Shown here: positions 25,700 through 34,602 of the stretch, in pieces
Layout: each line of letters opens with the position of its first letter
How positions within the stretch are numbered: position 1 is the first letter of the stretch
NCBI GenBank assembly: GCA_024279915.1
Contig: JAJRRB010000074.1
Span: forward strand, 1 to 48,988
Direction: 5' to 3'
DNA: 48,988 bases
DNA from: Deltaproteobacteria bacterium
Lineage (GTDB): Bacteria > Desulfobacterota > Desulfuromonadia > Desulfuromonadales > BM103
Position numbers and translations under genes: made by a program
The notes under the pieces: generated by a model
Told to the model about the DNA's origin: nothing
The model's database searches: none
What the model saw: the letters and a program-made list of their open reading frames with translations, nothing else

Positions 25700-27229
25700 T
25701 TAAGCCAATTCATCCACCGCCACACGATAGCGCGGATCCTCGATAACATTAACCTCGATCATGCTGCCTGCATTGTCGAGCAAAGAACGGCACTCGGCGC
25801 TGAGATGTTTGAGGCGCAGTTTTTTACCTTGCCCCAGATAGCGCTCAGTAAGACTGTTCACCGCCTCAAGCCCAGAGTGGTCACAAACCCGTGAACCACG
25901 AAAGTCAATAACAACTTCCTCGGGATCGTCGCTTGGGGTGAATTGATCGTGGAAAGAGCGCACAGAACCAAAGAAAAGAGGGCCGTTTAAACGGTAGGTC
26001 TTGACACCTTCCTCATCGACAGAAATATCGGAGTAAATACGCCGGGCGTTCTGCCATGCAAAGACCAGCGCTGAGACAACGACACCAACAGCGACTGCTA
26101 TCGCCAAATCAGTGAAGACAGTAACCGCTGAGACCAGTATCAACACCAGGGCGTCGCTTAAAGGGATTTTGTGCAAAATGCGCAGACTTGACCAGGCGAA
26201 GGTGCCGACCACCACCATGAACATGACACCAATGAGTGCCGCCACCGGGATCATCTCGATCAGGCTCGAAGCGAAAACAATAAAGACCAGTAAGCTTAAG
26301 GCAGCAGTGATACCAGAGAGACGGCCACGACCACCGGAGTTGATATTGATAATGCTCTGACCGATCATGGCGCAACCGCCCATGCCGCCGAAAAAGCCGG
26401 TGACCACGTTAGCAATGCCCTGTCCTATGCACTCACGGTTGCCACGACCACGCGTCTCGGTGACCTCGTCGATCAGAGTCAGGGTCATTAGCGATTCGAT
26501 CAGGCCGATGGCGGCGAGGATTAGGGCGTAAGGAAGGATGATCAGGAAGTTTTCCCAACCCGGAGTTACCATGGGAATATGGAAGGACGGCAGGCCGCCT
26601 GCCAACGAGGCAAGATCGCCAACCGTGCGGGTATCAAGGCCCAAGCCATGAACCAGGCCAGTGACCACAAGAATAGCTGCCAGAGCCGAGGGGAAAGCCA
26701 TGGTCACTTTAGGCAGGAAGTAAATGATGCCCATAGTTAGTGTCACCAACCCAATCATCAGATACAGAGTTGGGCCCGTCATCCACTGCAACACACCGCC
26801 GGCATCGGCAAGCTTGAACTGGCTGAGTTGGGCGAGAAAGATGATGATCGCCAGGCCGTTGACGAAGCCGAGCATGACCGGATGGGGGATCAGGCGTATG
26901 AACTTACCTAAACGCAAAACCCCTGCACCAACCTGGATAATTCCCATCAGTACAACTGTAGCAAACAGGTATTCAATGCCGTGTTCGGCGACCAGATCTA
27001 CCATAACCACAGCCAGGGCACCGGTTGCACCGGAGATCATCCCTGGACGACCGCCAATGGCGGCGGTAATCAAGCCGACCATGAAGGCGGCATAGAGGCC
27101 AACCAGCGGATCAACCCCGGCGACGAAGGAAAAGGCGACCGCCTCCGGGACCAGGGCCAGGGCCACGGTCAGGCCGGAGAGCAGGTCATCTTTATATGAG
27201 GTACTTTTTCTGACGAGAAATTCGAACAT
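25700..27229 (-). CDS. SulP-family anion transporter with STAS domain
   Basis: A 509-residue SLC26/SulP transporter: the membrane domain spans about residues 15-395 (start [21 protein letters not shown], the family's first-helix signature; [25 protein letters not shown]), and a C-terminal STAS domain follows at about 410-509 with CDHSGLEAV at the usual phosphorylation-loop position (DHSG; the Ser is retained). Known substrates of relatives are sulfate, bicarbonate or dicarboxylates; this one is not assigned. It ends near the hairpin at 25642 and has no operon partner. Confidence 0.92.
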   Translation of the reverse strand: MFEFLVRKSTSYKDDLLSGLTVALALVPEAVAFSFVAGVDPLVGLYAAFMVGLITAAIGGRPGMISGATGALAVVMVDLVAEHGIEYLFATVVLMGIIQVGAGVLRLGKFIRLIPHPVMLGFVNGLAIIIFLAQLSQFKLADAGGVLQWMTGPTLYLMIGLVTLTMGIIYFLPKVTMAFPSALAAILVVTGLVHGLGLDTRTVGDLASLAGGLPSFHIPMVTPGWENFLIILPYALILAAIGLIESLMTLTLIDEVTETRGRGNRECIGQGIANVVTGFFGGMGGCAMIGQSIININSGGRGRLSGITAALSLLVFIVFASSLIEMIPVAALIGVMFMVVVGTFAWSSLRILHKIPLSDALVLILVSAVTVFTDLAIAVAVGVVVSALVFAWQNARRIYSDISVDEEGVKTYRLNGPLFFGSVRSFHDQFTPSDDPEEVVIDFRGSRVCDHSGLEAVNSLTERYLGQGKKLRLKHLSAECRSLLDNAGSMIEVNVIEDPRYRVAVDELA

Positions 27230-27601
27230 CGATTATCCTTAAGGTCTTGAATTGGCGGGGCTATATTTTGGAAAAAGACGCCGACTATAGTCGCCTCGAG
27301 AGCAGGAGGCAAGTTAAAAAATCACCATGTCTGGAAATCTATAACCTATGCGGTATGTGGTAGACGGCACTGGTCCTCGGAACTTATTTTTACGGGCTTA
27401 TAACCCAGATAAAGGCAAAGACAACGCAACCCTTTTATTAACGCAAAGACGCGGAGGCACAGAGAACAACACCCACGGTTAATTCGTTCTCCCAAGAGAT
27501 ACAAGTCTTTCCTCTGCGTTCTTTGCGACTCTGCGTTAAACCTTCTTTTGGGTTATAGAACCGTATTTTTTTTGCCCCGAAGTAAAGTGCACTGATAAGA
27601 C
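27230..27601. other. 372-base intergenic region holding an inverted-repeat element
   Basis: The gap between sulP and the DNA ligase gene (both minus) contains the terminal-repeat-like element at 27439-27540. No other gene, RNA or terminator was seen. The sulP promoter should lie near 27240-27300, but no clear hexamers stand out. Confidence 0.45.
27439..27540. repeat. MITE-like inverted repeat
   Basis: Ends TTAACGCAAAGACGCGGAGG and, at the other side, CTTTGCGACTCTGCGTTAAA are near-complementary over about 25 bases, with CAGAGAA/TTCTCT-like inner pieces and a non-paired centre. Small elements with this AACGCAGAGACGCAGAGG-type terminus are common between genes in anaerobic proteobacteria; I recognise the pattern from memory and cannot verify it here. 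Confidence 0.55.
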
Positions 27602-28491
27602 TTACGGGGACGAAAAGAGCTGATCCTCCCGAATGCGCATGAACGACGGGAACTTGGGGATTCCTGATTGATATTTACCGTAGAATTTAAAGGTAACAAC
27701 CGTACCGATCGGCGGTGGTGATTGCCGTTCGGCATCACTGAAGCCACTACCTAATTTGAATTGTGTACCGTCATCAAGCACCACCAACAAAGAGCCGAGT
27801 CGTCCCTCGTTGCGCCCTTTGCCTGGAAGATGCGCCATCACCGTTGCTTCGGCATCCTGATTGTTTTTCACCTTGAGAATTTCCGGACGACGCCCACCAA
27901 CATAGAGAGCATCCGGCATGCGAACGATCAAGCCTTCGCCACCAAGAGTTTCAATCTTGTGCAACTCCTGCTGCAACTGGTCATGGTCTCGAACCGGGAT
28001 TTGCGGAATGATAAAAGTATATATAGAGGGGTGTGCGGCAAACCAGTCTTTGGCTTTGGTAAGCCGTGTCGTGAAACCACCAGGAGCTTGCGGCACATCG
28101 AAAAGGGCGAACTTGAGTCGCAACCAGCCATCGTGAGGTTTCTGCCTCATGACGATTGACGCGGTCTGCTCAAAAGTACCACGCCCGCCCCAGAGCTCGC
28201 CTTCGACAGGAAAGGGTGGCAAGTCACGAATAAATGCTGCCGGTGGGGAAAAGCGTGACCATTTTTCGACAGCAGTTGCTTGCCGTCCCAGTAGCCACGC
28301 ACACCATCGAGCTTTTCGCTCATCAGCCAGCCAGAGACATCCACCTGCTGCGTATAGATCTGCGGTAGCATCAACTCAGCAGCAATGGTATGCACAGCAA
28401 AGAGCAGTATCCCAATGCACAACAGCAACGAAATTTTAAGCAGACTTGTTCTGGGCGCACCAAGACGCCCCCTTTGAATAACAGACAACAT
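27602..28491 (-). pseudogene. ATP-dependent DNA ligase, exported type, broken by a frameshift
   Basis: Two overlapping frames encode one protein. The first, from ATG 28491 (behind GAGGAGGGG), has a hydrophobic leader (LLKISLLLCIGILLFAVHTI) and ligase motif I, MSEKLDGVRGYWDG. It leaves the ligase frame after SKNGHAF. The second frame carries motif III-like PPFPVEGELWGGRG, motif IV-like GGEGLIVRMPDALY and motif V-like LKVKN, and a C-terminal OB-fold-like part (TVVTFKFYGKYQSGIPKF). Adding one base to the G run at 28245-28248 would rejoin them. It resembles short periplasmic ligases (LigE-like). It may be a real mutation, phase variation or a sequencing error. Confidence 0.85.
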
Positions 28492-28540
28492 AACATCCCC
28501 TCCTCAAAATAAATGACAATGTCCAACATGAGCAAAAGTT

Positions 28541-29305
28541 TCAGATATTGAAATAATCTTTGACCAGAACCGTCAACCGCTGTTCAACCTCCGCAATGAA
28601 TTCTACTGAAGATTGTTGCCTGGTCGCCCCCAGGCAATCACGCAAAGTGGTGCAGGCCTCTGGAATAAACTTTTGAGAATTATTACAAAGACGATAGAGC
28701 GTGTTGACTTTTTCGGTCGCTTCGATCAGATCCAGATCCACCAGCAGACAGGCATGAGCGAGCACAGCGGCATTTTCCCGGCTACCACCGGCCCAGCGTT
28801 GAGCTGTCCCCACCAGTTTCTGACCACCAACCTGCAGATTATAACGGCCATCACAAAAGGAGCCCTGTACCTCACCGGTGGTCGTGGTAAGGCCATAACT
28901 TGCCAGGAAAGACGTCAGCAAGTCACAGAGCAGCTTGTAACCATCATCCAGTGACCAACCGTGTACCTTGCGGTGAATCACAGAGAGGTTGATAACTCCG
29001 GGGCTCTGAGGAACGCAAGCGCCACCGGTGCAGCGAACAATGATCGGCCACCCTTGGGCGGACAACTCTTTACGAGCAGTCTCAAAATTGGCCATGCGGG
29101 ATTCTCTGACGGTCGTCACCAAACATTTGGCATCGCTACCTATGTAGAGACAGGGGCCAATATCTCCCTTGATCACCCGCTCCAGTAACAGCTCATCAAA
29201 AGTTATCCGCCGGGCCAAGTCGCCATGCCCATCGAAACGTTTCATCGTCCACGGCTGAGAGAACTGTAAAAGAGGGAAATCTCTGGTGATATTTGATTTG
29301 CCCAT
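28541..29305 (-). CDS. Lipoate/octanoate ligase-family protein
   Basis: A 254-residue protein of the BPL/LplA fold. The conserved R-T-G-G loop appears as IVRCTGGACVPQSPGVINLSV, and the substrate-binding K-x-x-G-x-A-Q motif as KLVGTAQRWAG. The C-terminal accessory domain of LplA is missing, which fits LipM/LipL-type octanoyltransferases or truncated ligases. The catalytic Cys of LipM (usually near the C-terminal third) cannot be placed with certainty. Start 29305 has a weak upstream GGAAG; ATG at 29245 is an alternative. Confidence 0.75.
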   Translation of the reverse strand: MGKSNITRDFPLLQFSQPWTMKRFDGHGDLARRITFDELLLERVIKGDIGPCLYIGSDAKCLVTTVRESRMANFETARKELSAQGWPIIVRCTGGACVPQSPGVINLSVIHRKVHGWSLDDGYKLLCDLLTSFLASYGLTTTTGEVQGSFCDGRYNLQVGGQKLVGTAQRWAGGSRENAAVLAHACLLVDLDLIEATEKVNTLYRLCNNSQKFIPEACTTLRDCLGATRQQSSVEFIAEVEQRLTVLVKDYFNI

Positions 29306-29360
29306 AATATGCAGTTGCTTCCGTCACAGTATTTGAAAGAGATGAGGGCAGGAGCAGAAA

Positions 29361-29390
29361 CGAGGGCACCCAGATAGGTACCCTCGCAAG
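29361..29390 (-). terminator. Intrinsic terminator
   Basis: Minus-strand reading shows CGAGGGTACC, a short loop, then GGTGCCCTCG followed by TTTC. One G-T pair is in the stem. It lies just downstream of the 64-residue gene. Confidence 0.6.
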
Positions 29391-29423
29391 CGTTACTTTG
29401 GCGACCACAAAATCCCTTCTGAG

Positions 29424-29618
29424 TTACGCCTCGTAAACCAGAACACGGATCAAACCACAGGTATTTCCCGCTTCGACAGTCGTTGAGTCACTGACTGACA
29501 GGACTCTGCTGATATTGTTCTTTTCGATAAACTTGTTAACACGTTCATCAAGTTCATCCAGCTCCCGTTGGGCTCTGAACGGCTGCAACGGTTCACCGAA
29601 GGTTTTGACCTTGATCAT
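29424..29618 (-). CDS. 64-residue conserved-type small protein of unknown function
   Basis: Starts at an ATG with AAGGAGG five bases upstream. The 64 residues comprise a helical middle (QRELDELDERVNKFIEKN) flanked by beta-like ends (MIKVKTFG; GLIRVLVYEA). It sits 26 bases downstream of the Nfu gene and shares its strand, so they form an operon. It has no cysteine pair and only one C (residue about 54), so it is not itself a classical Fe-S carrier. I do not recognise a family. Confidence 0.7.
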   Translation of the reverse strand: MIKVKTFGEPLQPFRAQRELDELDERVNKFIEKNNISRVLSVSDSTTVEAGNTCGLIRVLVYEA

Positions 29619-29644
29619 GACAGCCTCCTTCGGCAGCCAGTCGA

Positions 29645-29866
29645 TCAGACCTGAACCACCTCTTTGACCTCAGGGATTTTCTCCTTGAGAGTTCTTTCAA
29701 TACCCATTTTCAGGGTCATGGTTGACATCGGGCAGGAACCACATGCTCCAGTCAGTCTTACACTGACAATCCCGTCATCTGTCACATCAACCAACTCCAC
29801 GTCACCACCATCAGCCTGCAATGCAGGGCGAACCAGCTCCAGAGCTTCTTGAACTTTTTCTTTCAT
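29645..29866 (-). CDS. Nfu-type Fe-S scaffold protein
   Basis: A 73-residue single-domain NifU C-terminal (Nfu) protein with the cluster-binding CGSC motif (C42 and C45 in [10 protein letters not shown]) and the start [16 protein letters not shown]. It carries [4Fe-4S] clusters to target proteins as a dimer. It fits the Fe-S-rich gene content of the window. AAGGAG stands nine bases before the ATG. The 64-residue gene follows. Confidence 0.92.
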   Translation of the reverse strand: MKEKVQEALELVRPALQADGGDVELVDVTDDGIVSVRLTGACGSCPMSTMTLKMGIERTLKEKIPEVKEVVQV

Positions 29867-30011
29867 CGAATTATTCTCCTTGATAATTATCGTTTGCTTT
29901 GAGTATACCTGTTTTATCTTCTCCCAGTAAACCCGGACAGATTCAGTCTAGCAGAAAGATGTTCATATTCCAGAGACACTCAGGAGGTTTTAGCCGCTAT
30001 GCACCTGAACC

Positions 30012-31175
30012 TTATCCAAAGGGAATCGCTCCGATCTCGCGGCTGCAGAGCAATTCCGGAGTCCCGACATTTTTCCCTTGAACAAGCACTTTGAAAGTTT
30101 CCCCCATCCCGCCTTCCGGCATGATCAGGTTTTTCAGAGTCAAGCGCAAGGCACGTGCCTCTTTCTCGTCGGTCGCCGCTGCTTCTAACCGCACCAGCTC
30201 TTCAAAAAAACCAAGGCCCAGCAAAAACCGATACTGCTCAGAAAAACTGAGTGTTTCAAGGCCTGCTTCACTGCCAGCTTTCTGTAGAGCGGTGAAATCA
30301 ACATGAGCTGTCATGTCCTTTTCGCCGACACGATCATAGGGGTTATCGTCGGCCTGATGGCGATGATAGCACATCAAGGTACCCGCCCTCCGATGAGGGG
30401 CATAAAGTTCTTTTGTGGGATAGCCGTAATCAATGGTTAGAACAAACCCCCGCTCGATACATTGGCCAACATGACGCATCCAGTCGGGAGCCGACACGTT
30501 GGCTTCGGCCCGGTTCCCCTCAATAGGGCTGTAACCAAGCCAGGCAAAGTATTCTGTGAGACGAGAGCCTCTTGGTGCGCGCACTTCCTCAACAAAGGTA
30601 TCGTCCTGGCTGGTCACGAAAACTTCCTTTAGCACACCGGAATGTTTCTCGACAACATGTACGGGAAAAGCATCAACCAGTTCATTCGAAAGAAAACAAC
30701 CAGACGTTATTGACCAGTCGTTTTCATCATTCCAGGAAATCTTGTCGGCATGGGCAGCAAGGCTTTTAGCCTGACGCTGACGATTGTCCTGACTGACCTC
30801 AATCAGAGTGTAAGTTAAACGGGCATAGAGTTCAGGAGACTCCTCTGCTAGAGCATCAAGGATATCCAGAGCCAGATGGCCCTCACCAGCACCCTGCTCT
30901 ACGATCTGAAAGGTTTCAGATGAAAGTAACTCCGCCATCTGTGCCAACTGACGTGCAATCAGTCGACCAAAGAGCGCATTGACACTGCTGGAGGTATAAA
31001 AGTCTCCAGCTTTGCCAATCCGGTCACGTGGCGTCATGTAATAACCGTATTGCGGATGGTAGAGGGCCTGCGCCATGAAATCCGCAAAGCTGATGCCGTC
31101 AGCGGCTTGAGCCTGCTGATGCAGCAATGTCGCCAGTTGCGAATGGTTAGTCTGTGGGGGGATCTGCTGTATCAT
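30012..31175 (-). CDS. MidA/NDUFAF7-type SAM-dependent methyltransferase
   Basis: A 387-residue protein of the DUF185 family. Visible are the N-terminal ISFADFMAQALYHPQYGYY, the GDFYTSSSVNALFG loop, the SAM-binding VEQGAGEGHLALDI (motif I) and the acceptor-like SNELVDAFPVHVV. Mitochondrial NDUFAF7 methylates complex I subunit NDUFS2; bacterial substrates are unknown. AGGATTG is upstream. Separated from the downstream Nfu operon by about 145 bases. Confidence 0.9.
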   Translation of the reverse strand: MIQQIPPQTNHSQLATLLHQQAQAADGISFADFMAQALYHPQYGYYMTPRDRIGKAGDFYTSSSVNALFGRLIARQLAQMAELLSSETFQIVEQGAGEGHLALDILDALAEESPELYARLTYTLIEVSQDNRQRQAKSLAAHADKISWNDENDWSITSGCFLSNELVDAFPVHVVEKHSGVLKEVFVTSQDDTFVEEVRAPRGSRLTEYFAWLGYSPIEGNRAEANVSAPDWMRHVGQCIERGFVLTIDYGYPTKELYAPHRRAGTLMCYHRHQADDNPYDRVGEKDMTAHVDFTALQKAGSEAGLETLSFSEQYRFLLGLGFFEELVRLEAAATDEKEARALRLTLKNLIMPEGGMGETFKVLVQGKNVGTPELLCSREIGAIPFG

Positions 31176-31246
31176 AAAAACAATCCTCTTCTCTTCAAAA
31201 GCAGGCGGGCAGTTTATAGCAACCGACCCTGGAGTACAAGGATCGC

Positions 31247-31972
31247 TTACGTTGAAGTGACATCATCGAGAAATGCAGATTTGAGCTTCGCCGGGTCATT
31301 GGTAAAGAGCCCTGACACACCCTGATCGATCAGACGTCTGGCAGCACAAACATCATCTACGGTCCAGACGAATACAGGGAGGGCTGTTTCTGTACAAGCC
31401 GCGATCATTGCATCATTCATCTGGTTTAACGCCGGGTGAAAAGCACAGGCAGATAATTCTTTGGCGACTTTAACTGCATGTCTCCAACTACCTATTTCGA
31501 AGAGGACCGCGATTGGTAAATCAGCGTCCACTGACCGTAAATGTTTCAGTAAATCATAATTAAAAGAAGAGATCAGGATATCAGCAGAGGGATACTGATT
31601 AAGCAGCTTGAGTACGACCATCCCGGCATGGAGATCTTTTAGTTCCAGATTGAGGCGCAATTGGTCACCAAAAGTTCTCAGGACATCTTCCAGTAGCGGA
31701 ATTGATTCACCATCAAAATCGGCAGAAAACCAACTGCCAGCATCAAGCTGCCGCAACTGTTGCGCTGTCTTCTCTGCTACGAAGCCACAACCATCAGTGG
31801 TTCTCTCCAGAGTCTCATCGTGGATCACAACCGGGACTCCGTCGCGAGATAAATGGATATCCAATTCAATGCCATCGGCACCAGCCTCAACTGCGGCAGA
31901 GAATGCCGACAGAGTATTTTCCGGTGTACAACAGCAGGCACCACGATGGGCCCAGATAAAAGGTTGAGTCAT
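31247..31972 (-). CDS. Glycerophosphodiester phosphodiesterase
   Basis: A 241-residue TIM-barrel GDPD. The signature is complete: AHRGACCCTPENTLSAF at about residues 8-24, ELDIHLSRDGVPVVIHDETLERTTDG, and LNLELKD later. It lacks a signal peptide, so it is cytoplasmic, and would release glycerol-3-phosphate from glycerophosphodiesters. ATG at 31972 is chosen over longer in-frame starts because it matches the family start and lies five bases after the rhodanese stop, so the pair form a transcription unit. Confidence 0.92.
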   Translation of the reverse strand: MTQPFIWAHRGACCCTPENTLSAFSAAVEAGADGIELDIHLSRDGVPVVIHDETLERTTDGCGFVAEKTAQQLRQLDAGSWFSADFDGESIPLLEDVLRTFGDQLRLNLELKDLHAGMVVLKLLNQYPSADILISSFNYDLLKHLRSVDADLPIAVLFEIGSWRHAVKVAKELSACAFHPALNQMNDAMIAACTETALPVFVWTVDDVCAARRLIDQGVSGLFTNDPAKLKSAFLDDVTST

Positions 31973-31977
31973 ATCGG

Positions 31978-32370
31978 CTACGGCCCACCTTGCAGGATAG
32001 GGTAACCCTTTTGCGCCCACGCGTAGATTCCTCCATAAAGGTTGTAGATCTCAGGATAACCTTTCCGTGCCAGATAATTAACGACCTGCGCGCTGCGTGA
32101 GCCAACGGCACAGTAAACAAGAATTGGGCGATTCTTCGGCACTTCACTTAGACGTTTTGTGAACTGACCTATGGGGATCAGTCGAGCGCCTTCAAGTCGG
32201 GTTTGCTGGTATTCTCCAAGAGTGCGAACATCAAGCAGATAAAGGTCACTGCGTTGGTTAACCAAGTTAAAAGCCTCCTGGGGCTTTACATTGCGAGTAA
32301 CAGCGGCATCAACATGAACCTGGAGCATAACCAGCAACAGGAAAAAGCAGAAAAAGATTTGACGTCTCAT
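31978..32370 (-). CDS. Exported rhodanese-like protein
   Basis: A 130-residue protein with a signal sequence (MRRQIFFCFFLLLVMLQVHV) and a single rhodanese domain. Active-site loop: VYCAVGSRS with C87 as the persulfide cysteine. The rest (LLDVRTLGEYQ; YPEIYNLYGGIYAWA) is standard. Sulfur transfer or sulfide/thiosulfate handling in the periplasm is expected from the family. ATG at 32370 has AAGAGGT at good spacing; a longer frame to 32412 adds a basic tail and is not preferred. Confidence 0.88.
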   Translation of the reverse strand: MRRQIFFCFFLLLVMLQVHVDAAVTRNVKPQEAFNLVNQRSDLYLLDVRTLGEYQQTRLEGARLIPIGQFTKRLSEVPKNRPILVYCAVGSRSAQVVNYLARKGYPEIYNLYGGIYAWAQKGYPILQGGP

Positions 32371-32520
32371 AGCATACCTCTTTGTTAAATTTACTTTCAA
32401 ACGACCATACAATTATATTCAAAAATCAATATAATTCCACCCCAAAAAGATTTGTCTTTACCCATGAAAAATGTAATTATGACCACCGCTGTTAAACAGC
32501 ATTTATTGAGGAGAGTTGAG

Positions 32521-33474
32521 ATGGATCGCAATCTTGCATTAGAGTTGGTCAGAGTAACTGAAGCCGCAGCCCTGTCCTGTGGTCGCTGGGTCGGAAAAGG
32601 CGACAAAATGTCTGCAGATGAGGCCGCTACGGAAGCCATGCGTCGCACGCTCGACTCAATGGAAATTTCCGGGACGGTGGTTATCGGCGAAGGCGAGATG
32701 GATGAAGCGCCGATGCTTTATATCGGCGAAAAGCTGGGACGCGGCAACGGCAAGGAGGGTGATATTGCAGTTGACCCCTTGGAAGGCACAATTATTTGTT
32801 CCAAAGGCCTCAACGGTGCGATTGCCACGATTGCTCTGGCCCCACGGGGAGGGTTTTTACATGCTCCAGATATGTATATGGAAAAAATTGCCGTTGGCCC
32901 GACAGCCAAGGGGGCAATTGATATTAACGCATCGCCAACCACGAATCTGCAGCGAATTGCCGATGCCAAGAAATGTTATGTCGAGGATCTCACTGTGGTT
33001 ATTCTCGACCGCCCACGTCACGATAAGGCCGTGACAGAGATTCGTAAGGCGGGAGCCCGCATTCACCTGATCACCGACGGAGATGTTGCGCCAGCCATCG
33101 CTGCAGCTGTGGAAGGTAGCGGTGTTGACATGCTACTCGGCATCGGTGGTGCACCAGAAGGTGTGCTCGCCGCTGCTGCGCTAAAGTGTATGGGTGGTGA
33201 CATGCAGGGGCGACTGGTATTCATGAACGACGAGGAACGTGATCGGGCCAAAGGCATGGGCATCGATGACTTTGACAAAGTCTATCAGTGTAATGAGATG
33301 GCTAACGGTGATGTTGTCTTCGCAGCAACCGGCGTCACTAACGGTGACCTGTTGCGTGGAATCCGCTACTTCTCGGGAGGCGCTGAGACCCATTCCATCG
33401 TCATGCGCTCCAAGACCCGGACGATTCGGTTTGTCGAGACCCGTCACAGCTTTGATTTCAAACCAAAATACTAA
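32521..33474 (+). CDS. glpX: Class II fructose-1,6-bisphosphatase GlpX
   Basis: A 317-residue GlpX enzyme dephosphorylating fructose-1,6-bisphosphate in gluconeogenesis. Metal and substrate motifs: GEGEMDEAPMLYIGE, VDPLEGT, and the later DDFDKVY and RTIRFVETRH. The ATG at 32521 is supported by AGGAGA and the family start DRNLALELVRVTEAAA; frames starting at 32452 would add an unlikely tail. Divergent from the rhodanese gene, with a 150-base gap that should hold both promoters. Confidence 0.95.
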   Translation: MDRNLALELVRVTEAAALSCGRWVGKGDKMSADEAATEAMRRTLDSMEISGTVVIGEGEMDEAPMLYIGEKLGRGNGKEGDIAVDPLEGTIICSKGLNGAIATIALAPRGGFLHAPDMYMEKIAVGPTAKGAIDINASPTTNLQRIADAKKCYVEDLTVVILDRPRHDKAVTEIRKAGARIHLITDGDVAPAIAAAVEGSGVDMLLGIGGAPEGVLAAAALKCMGGDMQGRLVFMNDEERDRAKGMGIDDFDKVYQCNEMANGDVVFAATGVTNGDLLRGIRYFSGGAETHSIVMRSKTRTIRFVETRHSFDFKPKY

Positions 33475-33583
33475 GCAACAGACAACTTTTTAGATTTCTT
33501 TAGGCGGTCTTTAGACTTGCCAGAGAGCTGACAAGTTGATAGCATCGCTTCAGTTTTCTTAATAGCTAAGGTGAGGTTAGCAC

Positions 33584-34411
33584 ATGGCAATTATTACAAT
33601 TTCCAGAGAAATGGGTAGTGGTGGCATTCCGATTGCCCACAAAGTAGCTGAGAAGTTGGGATATCGTCTGATCGATGGCGAGACAATCATGGAGGCTGCG
33701 GAAGCTTACGGTCTTTCCCCAGAAGCAGTGGAACAAGCCGATGAAAAGCCCCCACACTTCGTTGACACTCTAGACTCACAGCAGTCGCTGGATCTTCACC
33801 TGATTGAACTGATTATTCTCGAAGCGGCGTTGAAAGGTAATGTGGTCATTTATGGTCGCGGCGGACAGGATCTCCTCGAGGGCATCAGAAGCGTTCTCCG
33901 AACCCGGATTATCGCACCTTTCGAAGATCGTGTTGAGCGCTGGTCAGAACGAGAGTGGCTCGATCCGGACCGTGCCCGTTACCTGGTACGCAAGAGCGAC
34001 CAGCAAAGAGCCGGTTTCATCAAATATTATTTCGACCGGGACTGGGAAGACAGCGTCCACTATGACCTGACCATCAATACCCAACGGCTTTCTGAAGAAA
34101 TGGCTGTCAAAGTCATCTGCGACAGCGTCAAGGACGAAAACCTCGAAAGCATCAAAGCCAGTGGCAAGAAGGTTCTCTCTGACCTGATCCTGCGTAAGCG
34201 CGTCGAGATTGCGATTCTTTCCGCAGAAGACATAGACGCTTACCTGCTGGAAATTGGTGTCGAGGATGGCGTTGTTACACTGTCAGGGCAGGTACACTCA
34301 AACGTAGAGAAATCGGCAGCAGAGACTCAAGCCCGTTCCGTTGAAGGTACCAGCGATTTGCAGAACAATATCGGAGTTGTCGAATACCGTACAAATCCTT
34401 CAGATCATTAG
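33584..34411 (+). CDS. Cytidylate-kinase-like protein fused to a BON domain
   Basis: A 275-residue protein. Residues 1 to about 195 form a cytidylate-kinase-like P-loop-type domain (AIITISREMGSGG, with the loop G-S-G-G instead of a strict Walker A, then GYRLIDGETI and VVIYGRGGQDLL). Residues about 200-270 match a BON domain (KRVEIAILSAEDIDAYLLEIG; GVVTLSGQV; VGVV-like end NNIGVVEY), a module usually found in periplasmic lipid-binding proteins. No signal peptide is present, so the fusion is cytoplasmic. Substrate is unknown. GAGG precedes the ATG. Ends at the terminator at 34434. Confidence 0.85.
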   Translation: MAIITISREMGSGGIPIAHKVAEKLGYRLIDGETIMEAAEAYGLSPEAVEQADEKPPHFVDTLDSQQSLDLHLIELIILEAALKGNVVIYGRGGQDLLEGIRSVLRTRIIAPFEDRVERWSEREWLDPDRARYLVRKSDQQRAGFIKYYFDRDWEDSVHYDLTINTQRLSEEMAVKVICDSVKDENLESIKASGKKVLSDLILRKRVEIAILSAEDIDAYLLEIGVEDGVVTLSGQVHSNVEKSAAETQARSVEGTSDLQNNIGVVEYRTNPSDH

Positions 34412-34433
34412 AATTTCAGATAGGAACGATACA

Positions 34434-34472
34434 GAGAAGCCGACCGAACAGCGTCGGCTTCTCTTTATTTAT
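34434..34472 (+). terminator. Intrinsic terminator
   Basis: GAGAAGCCGAC pairs perfectly with GTCGGCTTCTC (34434-34444, 34453-34463) and is followed by TTTATTTATT. It ends the cytidylate-kinase-like gene and isolates the ruv cluster. Confidence 0.88.
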
Positions 34473-34531
34473 TCTGGAGTCTGTTGTACGTACTGGGCTC
34501 TAGTAAATCAGACATATCCAGGCTTCTCGGC

Positions 34532-34561
34532 TTGTTCCCCCGCAAACCTCTATGCTAGGAT
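34532..34561 (+). promoter_or_regulatory. Probable sigma-70 promoter of yebC-ruvCAB
   Basis: TTGTTC at 34532-34537 and TAGGAT at 34556-34561 are separated by 18 bases, with TG two bases before the second box. It lies after the terminator and 40 bases before yebC, so the inferred start is near 34568. Confidence 0.45.
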
Positions 34562-34602
34562 GAACCTCATTTTACACACCTACACTGTTAAGGAGTTAGA
34601 AC

